DNA from: Aerococcaceae bacterium zg-252
GTDB taxonomy: Bacteria > Bacillota > Bacilli > Lactobacillales > Aerococcaceae
NCBI GenBank assembly: GCA_016237705.1
Contig: CP066204.1
Location: 248,001-312,000, forward strand
DNA: 64,000 bases
Direction: 5' to 3'
The notes under the pieces are model-generated. The model was not told the origin of the DNA, did not search any database, and saw only the letters and a program-made list of their open reading frames with translations. The translations under genes and the position numbers were made by a program. Shown here piece by piece: positions 35,377 through 43,509 of this stretch; positions within the stretch are counted from its first letter, which is position 1; each line of letters starts with the position of its first letter.

Positions 35377-36438
35377 ATGAAAAAATCATTTAAAGTGAAA
35401 GTATTAGCTGTCGCTTCATTGTTAACATTATCTGGTATTTCAAGTTTCATACCAAGTGTATCAGCTGAGGAATTTAAAGTAGAGGTTATTGCCAAAGGGT
35501 TCCAACACGACTTTTGGAAAGCGGTTAACAAAGGTGCTGATGAAGCTGCAAAAGAATTTGGTGCAAAAATCAACTTTGTCGGACCACAAAATGAAACAGC
35601 TATTGCAGAACAGCTAGAACAAATTAACAATGCGATTAATAAAGGACCAAGTGCGATTGCATTAGCAGCACTTGATACAGAAGCAGCAGTAGATGCTTTA
35701 AATGTAGCAAAAGATAAAGGTATTCCAATTATTGGTTTTGACTCAGGTGTACCAGGCGCTCCAGAAGGATCTATTTTTGCGACAGCTTCAACGGATAACT
35801 ATGCTGCCGGTGCAAACGCTGCAGAACATATGTTGCCATTAATTCAAGAAAAAGTAGGTAAAGATAAAGTGCGTATCGGTGTAGTTTCTCAAGAAGCAAA
35901 CTCACAATCAATTACACAACGTACAGCTGGTTTCATTGAAAAAATGGTAGAATTATTAGAAGGTAAAGATTTAAAAGTTGCTGTTTTAGGACATGATAAA
36001 TTTAAAAATGATGTCGCTGAAAATGATGCGAATGTTGTGATTGAAGTGCGTATTCCAGCGCAAGTAGATGATGCAGCTGCAAAAACTGAAGCATCTACTG
36101 TATTAGAAAAAGCAGATACAATTGCGATTTATGGCTCAAATGAATTTGCGGCTAAAGCGATTATTAATGCCAATGAAGGTTTCTCTGAATCAAAATTAGG
36201 TGCAGATAAAATTATTGCAGTTGGTTTTGACTCAGGTGCATTACAACAAGATGCAATTCGTAGTGGTGTATTTGCAGGTTCAATCACTCAAGACCCAGTA
36301 CAAATTGGTTACCAAGCAGTAAAATTAGCAGTACAAGCAGCTAAAGGTGAATCAGTATCAGATGTGGATACTGGATCTAAATGGTATGATGCATCTAATA
36401 TTGATGATGAAGATATTCAAGCTGTTTTATATCAATAA
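35377..36438 (+). CDS. Periplasmic-type sugar-binding protein of the fucose ABC transporter
   Basis: 353 residues of the RbsB/type I (peripla_BP_4) family. A signal peptide (about 1-30, KVKVLAVASLLTLSGISS ... SVSA) is followed by mature EEFKVEVIAKGFQHDFWKAVNKGADEAAKEFG, IIGFDSG and the C-terminal lobe AVGFDSGALQQDAIRSG. There is no lipobox and no cysteine in the signal region, unlike most Gram-positive binding proteins, so anchoring is unclear. Substrate is inferred as L-fucose from context. Confidence 0.9.
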   Translation: MKKSFKVKVLAVASLLTLSGISSFIPSVSAEEFKVEVIAKGFQHDFWKAVNKGADEAAKEFGAKINFVGPQNETAIAEQLEQINNAINKGPSAIALAALDTEAAVDALNVAKDKGIPIIGFDSGVPGAPEGSIFATASTDNYAAGANAAEHMLPLIQEKVGKDKVRIGVVSQEANSQSITQRTAGFIEKMVELLEGKDLKVAVLGHDKFKNDVAENDANVVIEVRIPAQVDDAAAKTEASTVLEKADTIAIYGSNEFAAKAIINANEGFSESKLGADKIIAVGFDSGALQQDAIRSGVFAGSITQDPVQIGYQAVKLAVQAAKGESVSDVDTGSKWYDASNIDDEDIQAVLYQ

Positions 36439-36471
36439 TTTATAAAAAATGGTGAGATGGAGGAAAAGCCA

Positions 36472-37956
36472 ATGTCTAGCAAAAAAATTCTAGCGATTGA
36501 TTTAGGTGCAAGTTCGGGAAGATTGATGCAAGCCATTTATAATGGAAAAAGCCTCCAATTATCTGAAGTTCACCGATTCAAAAATGAATCGGTGAATATT
36601 AATGATGGGTTATATTGGGATATTTTATATTTGTTTCAAGAAATTAAAGTAGGAATAAAAAAAGCAACACTAGATGAGATTCCCATTGAATCCATTTCAG
36701 TAGATACTTGGGGTGTCGATTACGGTTTTATTGACCAACATGGTGATTTACTGTATAACCCACATTGTTATCGTGATAATCGAATGGGGTGTTATGAAGA
36801 ACAGTTCTATTCCATTGTGTCAAAAGAAGAATTGTTCAGTCGAACAGGTGTGCAACCGAATCTAATTAATACGATTATGCAAATTTATGCGGATTTACAA
36901 GTGAATCCATACTTACGACAAGTAGTTAAGCATGTTTTGTTTACACCTGATTTAATTAATTATTTATTATCCGATACGGTTGCAAATGAATATACGATAG
37001 CTAGTACGAGTGGTTTGCTAGATATTCATACGCAGGATTGGGCAGTGGATTTATTAAATAAATTGGAAATTCCAGTAGAATGGTTTTTACCAGTAACAAA
37101 ATGTGGTAAACAATTGCGTACACTTTCGCCACGCATTACTCAAGAGCTGAAAATAGAACCATTTTCTGTCATAACTGGAGCTGGGCATGATACAGCAGCG
37201 GCAGTTTTAGCGGTGCCTTATGAAGATAAAGCACACTCAGCCTTTATTTCAAGTGGAACATGGTCATTAGTCGGTGTTGAATCAACAACGCCAGTTGTAA
37301 CAAGTCAAGCTCTAGAAGCAGGTGTAACCAATGAAGGCTGCTTTACTGGTGATTATCGTATTTTGAAAAATACAACGGGTTTGTGGATTTTGCAAGAATT
37401 ACGCCGTGATTGGCTATTGAAAGGCGAAGATATTTCGTTTGCCGATATGGTTGTTTTAGCTCAAAATGTTGAAGAAATTTCATGTTTTATTAATCCAAAT
37501 GATGAGTGGTTCAGTACGCCAAATAATATGGAAGATAAAATTAAGCAATATTGTCAACGTTCAAATCAACCAATACCTGTGACAAAAGGCGAAATAATAC
37601 GTATTGTATTAGAGAGTTTAGCGTTTAGTTACCGACAAACTGTTGAACAAATTGAATGCTTGTCGAATCGTTCAATCCAAACGATTCATATGGTTGGTGG
37701 TGGTATTCAAAATAAATTACTATGTCAATTGACTGCTAATCATACTGGACGTAAGGTGATTGCAGGACCAGTTGAAGCGAGTGCTATGGGAAATATTTTA
37801 TCGCAATTATTGACATTAAATAAAATTGAAACGCTTGAGGAAATCGTTACATTAGTTAAGGCTTCTGATACTACAACTGTTTACGAACCAATAGATAATG
37901 AAACAATTGATGTAAAATATGAACAATATAAAAAGATAGTAAAAGTAGGTGAGTGA
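36472..37956 (+). CDS. fucK: L-fuculokinase (FGGY family, rhamnulokinase-like)
   Basis: Phosphorylates L-fuculose to L-fuculose 1-phosphate. 494 residues. N-terminal ILAIDLGASSGRLM, SVDTWGVDYG, the catalytic region GAGHDTAAAV, FISSGTWSLVG and the C-terminal HMVGGGIQNKLLCQLTAN. Sequence style is closer to rhamnulokinase RhaB than to E. coli FucK, as in other Firmicutes fucose operons; no rha genes are here, so fuculose is the likely substrate. ATG 36472 has GGAGG upstream; an ATG at 36457 lies within that site. Confidence 0.85.
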   Translation: MSSKKILAIDLGASSGRLMQAIYNGKSLQLSEVHRFKNESVNINDGLYWDILYLFQEIKVGIKKATLDEIPIESISVDTWGVDYGFIDQHGDLLYNPHCYRDNRMGCYEEQFYSIVSKEELFSRTGVQPNLINTIMQIYADLQVNPYLRQVVKHVLFTPDLINYLLSDTVANEYTIASTSGLLDIHTQDWAVDLLNKLEIPVEWFLPVTKCGKQLRTLSPRITQELKIEPFSVITGAGHDTAAAVLAVPYEDKAHSAFISSGTWSLVGVESTTPVVTSQALEAGVTNEGCFTGDYRILKNTTGLWILQELRRDWLLKGEDISFADMVVLAQNVEEISCFINPNDEWFSTPNNMEDKIKQYCQRSNQPIPVTKGEIIRIVLESLAFSYRQTVEQIECLSNRSIQTIHMVGGGIQNKLLCQLTANHTGRKVIAGPVEASAMGNILSQLLTLNKIETLEEIVTLVKASDTTTVYEPIDNETIDVKYEQYKKIVKVGE

Positions 37957-37957
37957 C

Positions 37958-38380
37958 TTGTTAAAACAAATTCCAAAAATTTTGAGTCCTGAGTTGGTGA
38001 AACTCCTTATGGAAATGGGGCATGGGGATGAAATCGTTTTGTCGGATGCTAATTATCCTGCGCATCGACTAGGGCAACGTGTGGTACGTGCTGACGGACA
38101 TGGGGTGCCAGAACTATTAGATGCAATATTGCAACTATTTCCATTGGATACATATAGTGATTATCAAGTGGGACTAATGCAAGTCGTACCAGGTGACAAT
38201 GTTGTACCTGTTATTTGGGATACGTATAAAGAGATTATTGCTAAACATCATGAAAATGCGTCAATTAAAGAAATTGAACGCTTTGCTTTCTATGAACAAT
38301 CAAAAGAAGCATATGCTGTGTTAATTACAGGTGAAACAGCACTCTATGGTAATGTTATTTTGAAAAAAGGCGTTATTTAA
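37958..38380 (+). CDS. fucU: L-fucose mutarotase
   Basis: Interconverts the anomers of L-fucose so that the isomerase gets its preferred form. 140 residues, family length. MLKQIPKILSPELVKLLMEMGHGDEIVLSDANYPA and the VRADG loop are typical of FucU/RbsD proteins, with the catalytic histidine in GHGDEI. A GTG at 37949 is in frame, but TTG at 37958 gives the conserved MLKxIPK start and better spacing from AGGTGAG. It begins 1 bp after the kinase stop. Confidence 0.93.
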   Translation: MLKQIPKILSPELVKLLMEMGHGDEIVLSDANYPAHRLGQRVVRADGHGVPELLDAILQLFPLDTYSDYQVGLMQVVPGDNVVPVIWDTYKEIIAKHHENASIKEIERFAFYEQSKEAYAVLITGETALYGNVILKKGVI

Positions 38381-38517
38381 TAATGTCACCGGCAATTTGT
38401 ATCAGTGAGGAGATAATGGTGTTTTCATGAGTCAGAAAATGACAATATCATCAAAATATTGAACAGACATCATATACTATACTCCTACATTAAAAGGCGA
38501 AATAGTCAAAAATTAAT

Positions 38518-38553
38518 AGCATGAAGAGATTGAAAATTAATCTTTTTCGTGCT
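38518..38553. other. Hairpin overlapping the fucO promoter
   Basis: AGCATGAAG-AGATT (38518-38531) pairs with AATCTTTTTCGTGCT (38539-38553) with one or two interruptions. It overlaps the -35 box and spacer of the fucO promoter and could be a protein-binding site or a weak terminator of the upstream operon. Confidence 0.4.
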
Positions 38554-38558
38554 AAAAT
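38530..38558 (+). promoter_or_regulatory. Promoter of fucO
   Basis: TTGAAA 38530-38535 and TAAAAT 38553-38558 with an exact 17-bp spacer, 44 bp before the fucO ATG, in the 222-bp gap after fucU. Confidence 0.7.
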
Positions 38559-38602
38559 CTATTTGTGAAAAAATTAACTTGATAAAGTGAGGAGAAATAT
38601 AA

Positions 38603-39754
38603 ATGGCAACATTTTATGTACCGTCAACAAACTTAATTGGCGCAGGATGTGTAAATGAAATTGGTGGATATGTAAAGGATTTAGGTTATCAAAAGGCATT
38701 GCTTGTAACGGATAAATTCATCGAAAGTAGTGACATCTTACCAAAAGTAACAGCACCATTAAAAGAAGCAAATATTGAATTTGTGATTTATAGTGATGTA
38801 GATCCTAACCCTACATGTAAAAATGTTACAGATGGATTAGCTGTATTAAAAGAAGAAGGTTGCGATTTTATTATTAGTTTAGGTGGGGGGTCACCACAAG
38901 ATTGCGCAAGCTGCATCTCAGTTATGGCAACAAATAGTGGAAAACCACAAGACTATGAGGGATTACACAAATCAACTGAAAAAGGGTTGCCTGTTGTAGC
39001 GATTAATACAACTGCCGGAACATCAGCTGAAATTACGATTAACTATGTTATTACTGATGAAGAACGTAAAGTTAAAATGGTAATGGTAGATAAAAATTCA
39101 TTAGCTTTAATTTCAGTTAATGACCCTGAATTAATGATTTCAAAACCAGCTGCTTTAACAGCTGCTACTGGTATGGATGCGATGACACATGCAGTGGAAG
39201 CATTAGTAACACCAGGTGCATACGGCGTAACGAAAAAATTATCAATGGGAGCGATTGAATTAATTAAAGAATTTTTACCACGTGCAGTGAAAGACGGTTC
39301 TGATATTGAAGCACGTACTGGTATGGTGGACGCAATCTTCCTAGGTGGTATGGCATTTAATAATGCAGGATTAGGATATGTTCACTCAATGGCACATCAA
39401 TTGGGTGCAGTATATGATTTACCTCATGGTGTTTGCTGTGCAATGTTATTACCGATTATTGAGCGTGAAAATGCAAAACGTGTTCCAGCGGCATTCCGTG
39501 ATGTTGCGAAAGCATTAGGTTTAAATCCTGAAGGCAAATCAGATGAAGAATGTGCTGCATATGCTATTTCAGAAATTGAAAAATTATCTGAAACAGTTGG
39601 TATTCCTAAAAAATTAACAGAGTTTGGTATTAAGGAAGAAGAATTTGACTTCGATTACTTATCTAAAAATGCGATGATTGATGCTTGTGCACCAGGTAAT
39701 CCATTTACACCGACATTAGAAGAGACAATTGCATTTTATAAAGAATTATTCTAG
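38603..39754 (+). CDS. fucO: Lactaldehyde reductase / iron-containing alcohol dehydrogenase
   Basis: Group III Fe-dependent dehydrogenase. It would reduce the L-lactaldehyde made by FucA to 1,2-propanediol, regenerating NAD under anaerobic growth. 383 residues. GGGSPQDCA and NTTAGTSAEIT bind the cofactor; the metal-binding region includes DAMTHAVEA, NAGLGYVHSMAHQLGAVYDLPHG with three histidines. It has its own promoter, which fits separate redox control. Substrate inferred from context; general alcohol dehydrogenase activity is possible. Confidence 0.9.
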   Translation: MATFYVPSTNLIGAGCVNEIGGYVKDLGYQKALLVTDKFIESSDILPKVTAPLKEANIEFVIYSDVDPNPTCKNVTDGLAVLKEEGCDFIISLGGGSPQDCASCISVMATNSGKPQDYEGLHKSTEKGLPVVAINTTAGTSAEITINYVITDEERKVKMVMVDKNSLALISVNDPELMISKPAALTAATGMDAMTHAVEALVTPGAYGVTKKLSMGAIELIKEFLPRAVKDGSDIEARTGMVDAIFLGGMAFNNAGLGYVHSMAHQLGAVYDLPHGVCCAMLLPIIERENAKRVPAAFRDVAKALGLNPEGKSDEECAAYAISEIEKLSETVGIPKKLTEFGIKEEEFDFDYLSKNAMIDACAPGNPFTPTLEETIAFYKELF

Positions 39755-39761
39755 TATTAAA

Positions 39762-39795
39762 AAACCACTCAGCATTCGAAACTGAGTGGTTTTAC
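39762..39795. terminator. Bidirectional terminator between fucO and the ZinT-domain gene
   Basis: Perfect 11-bp stem AAACCACTCAG 39762-39772 / CTGAGTGGTTT 39782-39792, A-run on the left and T-run on the right. Confidence 0.85.
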
Positions 39796-39826
39796 TAATT
39801 AAGGGCAGAGATAAAAGGGGAAAATC

Positions 39827-40714
39827 TTAGTGGTTTAATTGGTCTGTCATAATTTGACTACCTGACCATTCTTCAGGGTAGTATGTTGGCCAATTTTCTA
39901 ATTCTTTTAATAATTCTTCATGTGATTGGTCACCAAAGTATAAGTGGAAGTGCATTACTTTAGTAGGTGCAATATTGTGGTCGCTAAATTGTACAGATTT
40001 AGGTGCAGCCTCATCGCCACTCACTTTAGTAAATAAGAAGCGAACGCCACGATTTCCTTTTTCGTATTGTAAAATTTCTTTACGTTCATATTTATATTCA
40101 CCAGTTACAGATGTATCACCTGTTGTGAAAGTAATTTTTCCGTCTTTGATTGTAATATGGTCGACATCTGTTTTATAGCCATTCATATAATATTCTTTAT
40201 ATTCTTCAGCTGTCATCTTACCTTCTTTAGCTTTTTTCTCCATTACCATATCTAAGGTACCGTCTTCTAAGTAAGGTAAAACAGATTGCCATTCACCTTC
40301 CCAATCAGTCAATTCACGGTCTTGTACTTGATCATCTTCAAAGTAACCTTTATAAATATCTTTTTTCATGTCATACTCTTTTGTTACTTCAGGATGAGCA
40401 GCTAAAAATTCATCGGCTGCTTTTACTTGTTCTTCTGTTAATTCGCTAATTGGAACAGTATGATAATGGTCACCATGGGCAACGATGTATTTATCATCTT
40501 CTTTTTTTACTACATCATCCACGTCAAATTCGAATCCATCTTCGTGATCGTGGTCATGGTGGTGATGCTCATCGTGGTGGTCATCTTCATCATGATGTTT
40601 GTCGTGAGTGCAGTTTTCTTCTTCTTCAGCAAAAATTGTAGTGCTGAATGAATTAATGGCAGCACCTCCTAATAACATTGAGCTAAATAATGCTGCTAAT
40701 ATTCTTTTTTTCAT
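39827..40714 (-). CDS. Secreted zinc-binding protein: His-rich region, histidine-triad motif and ZinT domain
   Basis: 295 residues. Signal peptide about 1-29 (SPase I-like end TTIFA), a histidine/aspartate-rich stretch about 37-58, a pneumococcal-type triad motif HGDHYH at 80-85 within YIVAHGDHYHTVPISEL, then a ZinT domain from about 120 (LTDWEGEWQSVLPYLEDGTLD, VMHFHLYFGDQSHEELL). This is like the C-terminal part of AdcA joined to a Pht-like piece, but the AdcA binding-protein domain is absent. Probably captures zinc at the cell surface. No lipobox is seen, and no adcBC genes are adjacent. Confidence 0.85.
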   Translation of the reverse strand: MKKRILAALFSSMLLGGAAINSFSTTIFAEEEENCTHDKHHDEDDHHDEHHHHDHDHEDGFEFDVDDVVKKEDDKYIVAHGDHYHTVPISELTEEQVKAADEFLAAHPEVTKEYDMKKDIYKGYFEDDQVQDRELTDWEGEWQSVLPYLEDGTLDMVMEKKAKEGKMTAEEYKEYYMNGYKTDVDHITIKDGKITFTTGDTSVTGEYKYERKEILQYEKGNRGVRFLFTKVSGDEAAPKSVQFSDHNIAPTKVMHFHLYFGDQSHEELLKELENWPTYYPEEWSGSQIMTDQLNH

Positions 40715-40748
40715 ATAAAAATCCCTCCAGATTATCTTTTTAGTAAAA

Positions 40749-40767
40749 GTTACTTTTTAATAGTAAC
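40749..40767. promoter_or_regulatory. Palindrome upstream of the ZinT-domain gene
   Basis: GTTACT 40749-40754 and AGTAAC 40762-40767 are inverted repeats, with an extra AGTAA copy just before. The site lies in the 126-bp gap between the zinc gene and the tetR gene. It shares the GTTAC/GTAAC half-site with the palindrome at 41500. Confidence 0.4.
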
Positions 40768-40840
40768 ATAGGGTGGGATGAAAGGCAAGTAAAATGTAAT
40801 TGATACGATAAATTGTAAATTGCAAACATACATTACAAAG

Positions 40841-41395
40841 TTAATCTTTAGGTAACCATTTTTCAAGATTGGCAATAGGTACTTGGATATGTTGCGTTAA
40901 TTGCTGACAAAGTTCAGCTAATATTTCAGGTTCATAAATAAACTTATCATTTACCCATTCAACGAGTATATTGAAAATACTACCGATGACACCTCGCATC
41001 AAATACCGGTCATGTAAATTTTCTAATGGTAAGCAAAATGCTTCGTTTAAATAGGCGAGAAAATGATGATTTTCTTTAGGAGATAAAAGAATTTCTGCGA
41101 CGTCTTGATGCTGGTATAAAAACAAAAATAATCCTTTCCAAATGTTAAAACCATGACGTTGCATTAGTGGAGATTTATTTTCTTGGAAAAATTGTTGGAA
41201 ATAATCGTCATACACATCGTGATATAAATGGGTAATCGATTGATAGTTACGATAATATGCCATGCGTGAAACACCTGCCCGTTGCGTGAGGGAAGTGACA
41301 CTGATTTGTTCGACTTCATTGTCTTTGAGTAGTTGAATTAAGGCAGTTTTTAAAGATTCTTTTGTTAATTGATTGAGATCTTGATTGTTTGACAT
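40841..41395 (-). CDS. TetR/AcrR-family transcriptional regulator
   Basis: 184 residues. N-terminal TetR HTH (SLKTALIQLLKDNEVEQISVTSLTQRAGVSRMAYYRNYQS) and a helical C-terminal ligand domain of the DhaS-like kind. The frame extends further upstream to 41464, but the ATG at 41395 (MSNNQDLNQLTKES) is preceded by GGAGG and fits family length. It is divergent from the rlmI-ABC operon, with a perfect palindrome between them, so control of that exporter is a reasonable inference. Confidence 0.88.
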   Translation of the reverse strand: MSNNQDLNQLTKESLKTALIQLLKDNEVEQISVTSLTQRAGVSRMAYYRNYQSITHLYHDVYDDYFQQFFQENKSPLMQRHGFNIWKGLFLFLYQHQDVAEILLSPKENHHFLAYLNEAFCLPLENLHDRYLMRGVIGSIFNILVEWVNDKFIYEPEILAELCQQLTQHIQVPIANLEKWLPKD

Positions 41396-41499
41396 GGTGG
41401 GGGCCTCCGTTTTTGGATTGATTGTATAGTGTTTTGCCTGTTTCAAAATGGTAGAGTTTGTCACAGCAGTATGGAAACTGATTGAAAAATAAGTTACTA

Positions 41500-41519
41500 G
41501 ATGTTACGATTGTAACATC
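41500..41519. promoter_or_regulatory. Perfect palindrome, candidate TetR operator
   Basis: GATGTTAC / GTAACATC with a 4-bp centre (41500-41519). It overlaps the -35 box TTGTAA (41510-41515) of the plus-strand promoter whose -10 is TATAGT (41534-41539). Binding here would block transcription of rlmI and the downstream exporter. Confidence 0.6.
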
Positions 41520-41539
41520 AATAAAAGGCGATGTATAGT
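41510..41539 (+). promoter_or_regulatory. Promoter of the rlmI-ABC exporter operon
   Basis: TTGTAA 41510-41515, 18-bp spacer, TG-extended TATAGT 41534-41539; 53 bp before the rlmI ATG. Confidence 0.6.
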
Positions 41540-41592
41540 AAGTATAAACAAGTGTACTATGCATCTTTATTCGACTGAAACAGGAGATAAAT

Positions 41593-42786
41593 ATGAGATT
41601 ACATAAATTAACGAATCAAGCAGTTAAACGGATTGAATCCGGAGAAAAGTTGTTGCGTGCAGAAGATTTTGTTTTGCAAGATGCAGCTAGAGGACAAAAA
41701 GAGGGAACAATTTTACAATTAGTGGACGAAAATAAGCGATTTGTTGCAAAAGCATTTGTTAGTCAACAAAACAAAGGCTTAGCTTGGGTCTTTACGCAAC
41801 ATGAAAAAATCTACTTCAATGAGGATTTTATTGATAATTGTATTGAAGATGCGATTGAATTGCGAGCGTCTTATTTTGATGATGAAGAAACAACAGCCTT
41901 TCGTATTTTTAATGGTGAGGGTGACGGTATTGGTGGTGTCACGATTGATTGGTATGCTGGTTTTGTGCAAATCAACTGGTATACACGAGCTATCTATAAT
42001 GAGCGTGAATGGTTTGTTACTGTATTAAAGCATTACTTACCCGAGATTAAAGGAATTTATGAAACGAAACGCTTTACATTAGTAGAAGGTGAAGTGGCGA
42101 TTGAACATACTGACGGTGAAGTGGCACCGAGTCCGATTGTGATTTTAGAAAATAATATTCGCTATGCTATTCATTTAGGCGAAGAATGGATGACAGGATT
42201 ATTTTTAGATCAACGAGAAGTGCGACGTTTCATTCAACAACAATCGCAGGATATGAGTGTGTTAAATTTATTTAGTTATACCGGTGGCTTTTCGGTTGCA
42301 GCAGCAGTAGGTGGTGCAACTAAAACGGTGAGTGTTGATGTGGCAAATCGTAGCTTGGAAAAAACACAGGAGCAATTTGAATTAAATGGAATAATGACTC
42401 CGAGTGATGCTCATGAGATTCGTGTTATGGATGTTTTTGACTACATTCAATATGCTAAGCGTCATCAATTACAATTTGATTGGGTTGTTTGTGATCCACC
42501 GAGTTTTGCTAGAACGAAGCAATATCAATTTAGTGTAGAACGTGATTATCAACAATTAGCAAAAGATTTATTTGATTTGACGGCTGTTAATGGTTTTTGT
42601 GTCATAAGTACGAATCATAGTGGTTATGAGAAGCAACAGTTAATTCAAGATATGAATCATGTGATACAAGCACATCAAGGTGATTTTCAATTGATTCAAG
42701 TTGCGACTATGCCGAGTGATTTTCCAACTTCTGCTGATGAGGCGAGTCAATATTTGAAAGTGCTAATTTATTATCGTGTAAGTTAG
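41593..42786 (+). CDS. rlmI: Class I rRNA methyltransferase, RlmI family
   Basis: 397 residues. N-terminal PUA-like domain (about 1-75), then an RlmI/YccW-type SAM methyltransferase: FRIFNGEGDGIGGVTIDWY, TGLFLDQREVRR, VLNLFSYTGGFSVAAAVGGA (motif I), DWVVCDPPSFAR (motif IV). RlmI methylates 23S rRNA C1962 in E. coli; the exact target here is inferred from family. It is followed 12 bp later by the ABC ATPase gene, an unusual partner for an rRNA modification enzyme. Confidence 0.85.
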   Translation: MRLHKLTNQAVKRIESGEKLLRAEDFVLQDAARGQKEGTILQLVDENKRFVAKAFVSQQNKGLAWVFTQHEKIYFNEDFIDNCIEDAIELRASYFDDEETTAFRIFNGEGDGIGGVTIDWYAGFVQINWYTRAIYNEREWFVTVLKHYLPEIKGIYETKRFTLVEGEVAIEHTDGEVAPSPIVILENNIRYAIHLGEEWMTGLFLDQREVRRFIQQQSQDMSVLNLFSYTGGFSVAAAVGGATKTVSVDVANRSLEKTQEQFELNGIMTPSDAHEIRVMDVFDYIQYAKRHQLQFDWVVCDPPSFARTKQYQFSVERDYQQLAKDLFDLTAVNGFCVISTNHSGYEKQQLIQDMNHVIQAHQGDFQLIQVATMPSDFPTSADEASQYLKVLIYYRVS

Positions 42787-42798
42787 AAGGGATTATCG

Positions 42799-43500
42799 AT
42801 GAGTTATATTGAATTTAAAGATGTAGTGAAAGAATACCGAACTGGCGATGTAGTGACTAGAGCGAATGATGGTATTAATTTTTCGATTGAACGTGGGGAG
42901 TTTGTAGTTATTTTAGGGCCGTCTGGAGCAGGAAAATCTACTACCTTAAACATTTTAGGGGGTATGGATCAAGCGACGAGTGGTGTGGTGTCTATTGACG
43001 GTGAAAATATCGCTAACTATTCGCAAAAGCAGTTAACAACTTTTCGCCGTAATTCAGTTGGATTTGTCTTCCAAAATTACAATCTTGTGCCTAATTTAAC
43101 GGCAAAAGAAAATGTGGAATTAATGATTCAAATTGCAAAGAGTGATTTGAAAGCAGAAGATGTATTGCAACATTGTGGTTTGAGTCATCGGTTGGATAAT
43201 TTCCCAGCACAATTATCCGGTGGGGAACAACAAAGGGTGTCGATTGCTCGTGCGATTGCAGGAGCACCTAAGCTACTATTATGTGACGAGCCAACTGGTG
43301 CATTAGATTATGAAACAGGTAAACAGATTTTGCAGTTATTGCAAGATACATCACGACATTCGGACACGACGGTCATTGTGATTACGCATAATAGTATGAT
43401 TGCTGACATGGCAGATCGTATTATTGAAATTCGTAATGGTAAAGTAAAATCAGAGCGATTGAATGCCACACCAAAAGCAGTGGCTGAAATTACATGGTAG
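42799..43500 (+). CDS. MacB/LolD-type ABC transporter ATP-binding protein
   Basis: 233 residues: Walker [10 protein letters not shown]-loop [19 protein letters not shown], signature [15 protein letters not shown], Walker [14 protein letters not shown]-loop ITHN. The pattern is that of ATPases working with FtsX-like permeases (exporters or mechanotransmission systems). It ends at the stop codon directly before the giant permease gene. Confidence 0.93.
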   Translation: MSYIEFKDVVKEYRTGDVVTRANDGINFSIERGEFVVILGPSGAGKSTTLNILGGMDQATSGVVSIDGENIANYSQKQLTTFRRNSVGFVFQNYNLVPNLTAKENVELMIQIAKSDLKAEDVLQHCGLSHRLDNFPAQLSGGEQQRVSIARAIAGAPKLLLCDEPTGALDYETGKQILQLLQDTSRHSDTTVIVITHNSMIADMADRIIEIRNGKVKSERLNATPKAVAEITW

Positions 43501-43509
43501 GTGAGTGAA

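Noticed and set aside
40450-40651. Plus-strand frames rich in His or Val/Phe opposite the zinc protein
   Set aside because: They are the complement of the repetitive His/Asp codons of the ZinT-domain gene and have no start signals.
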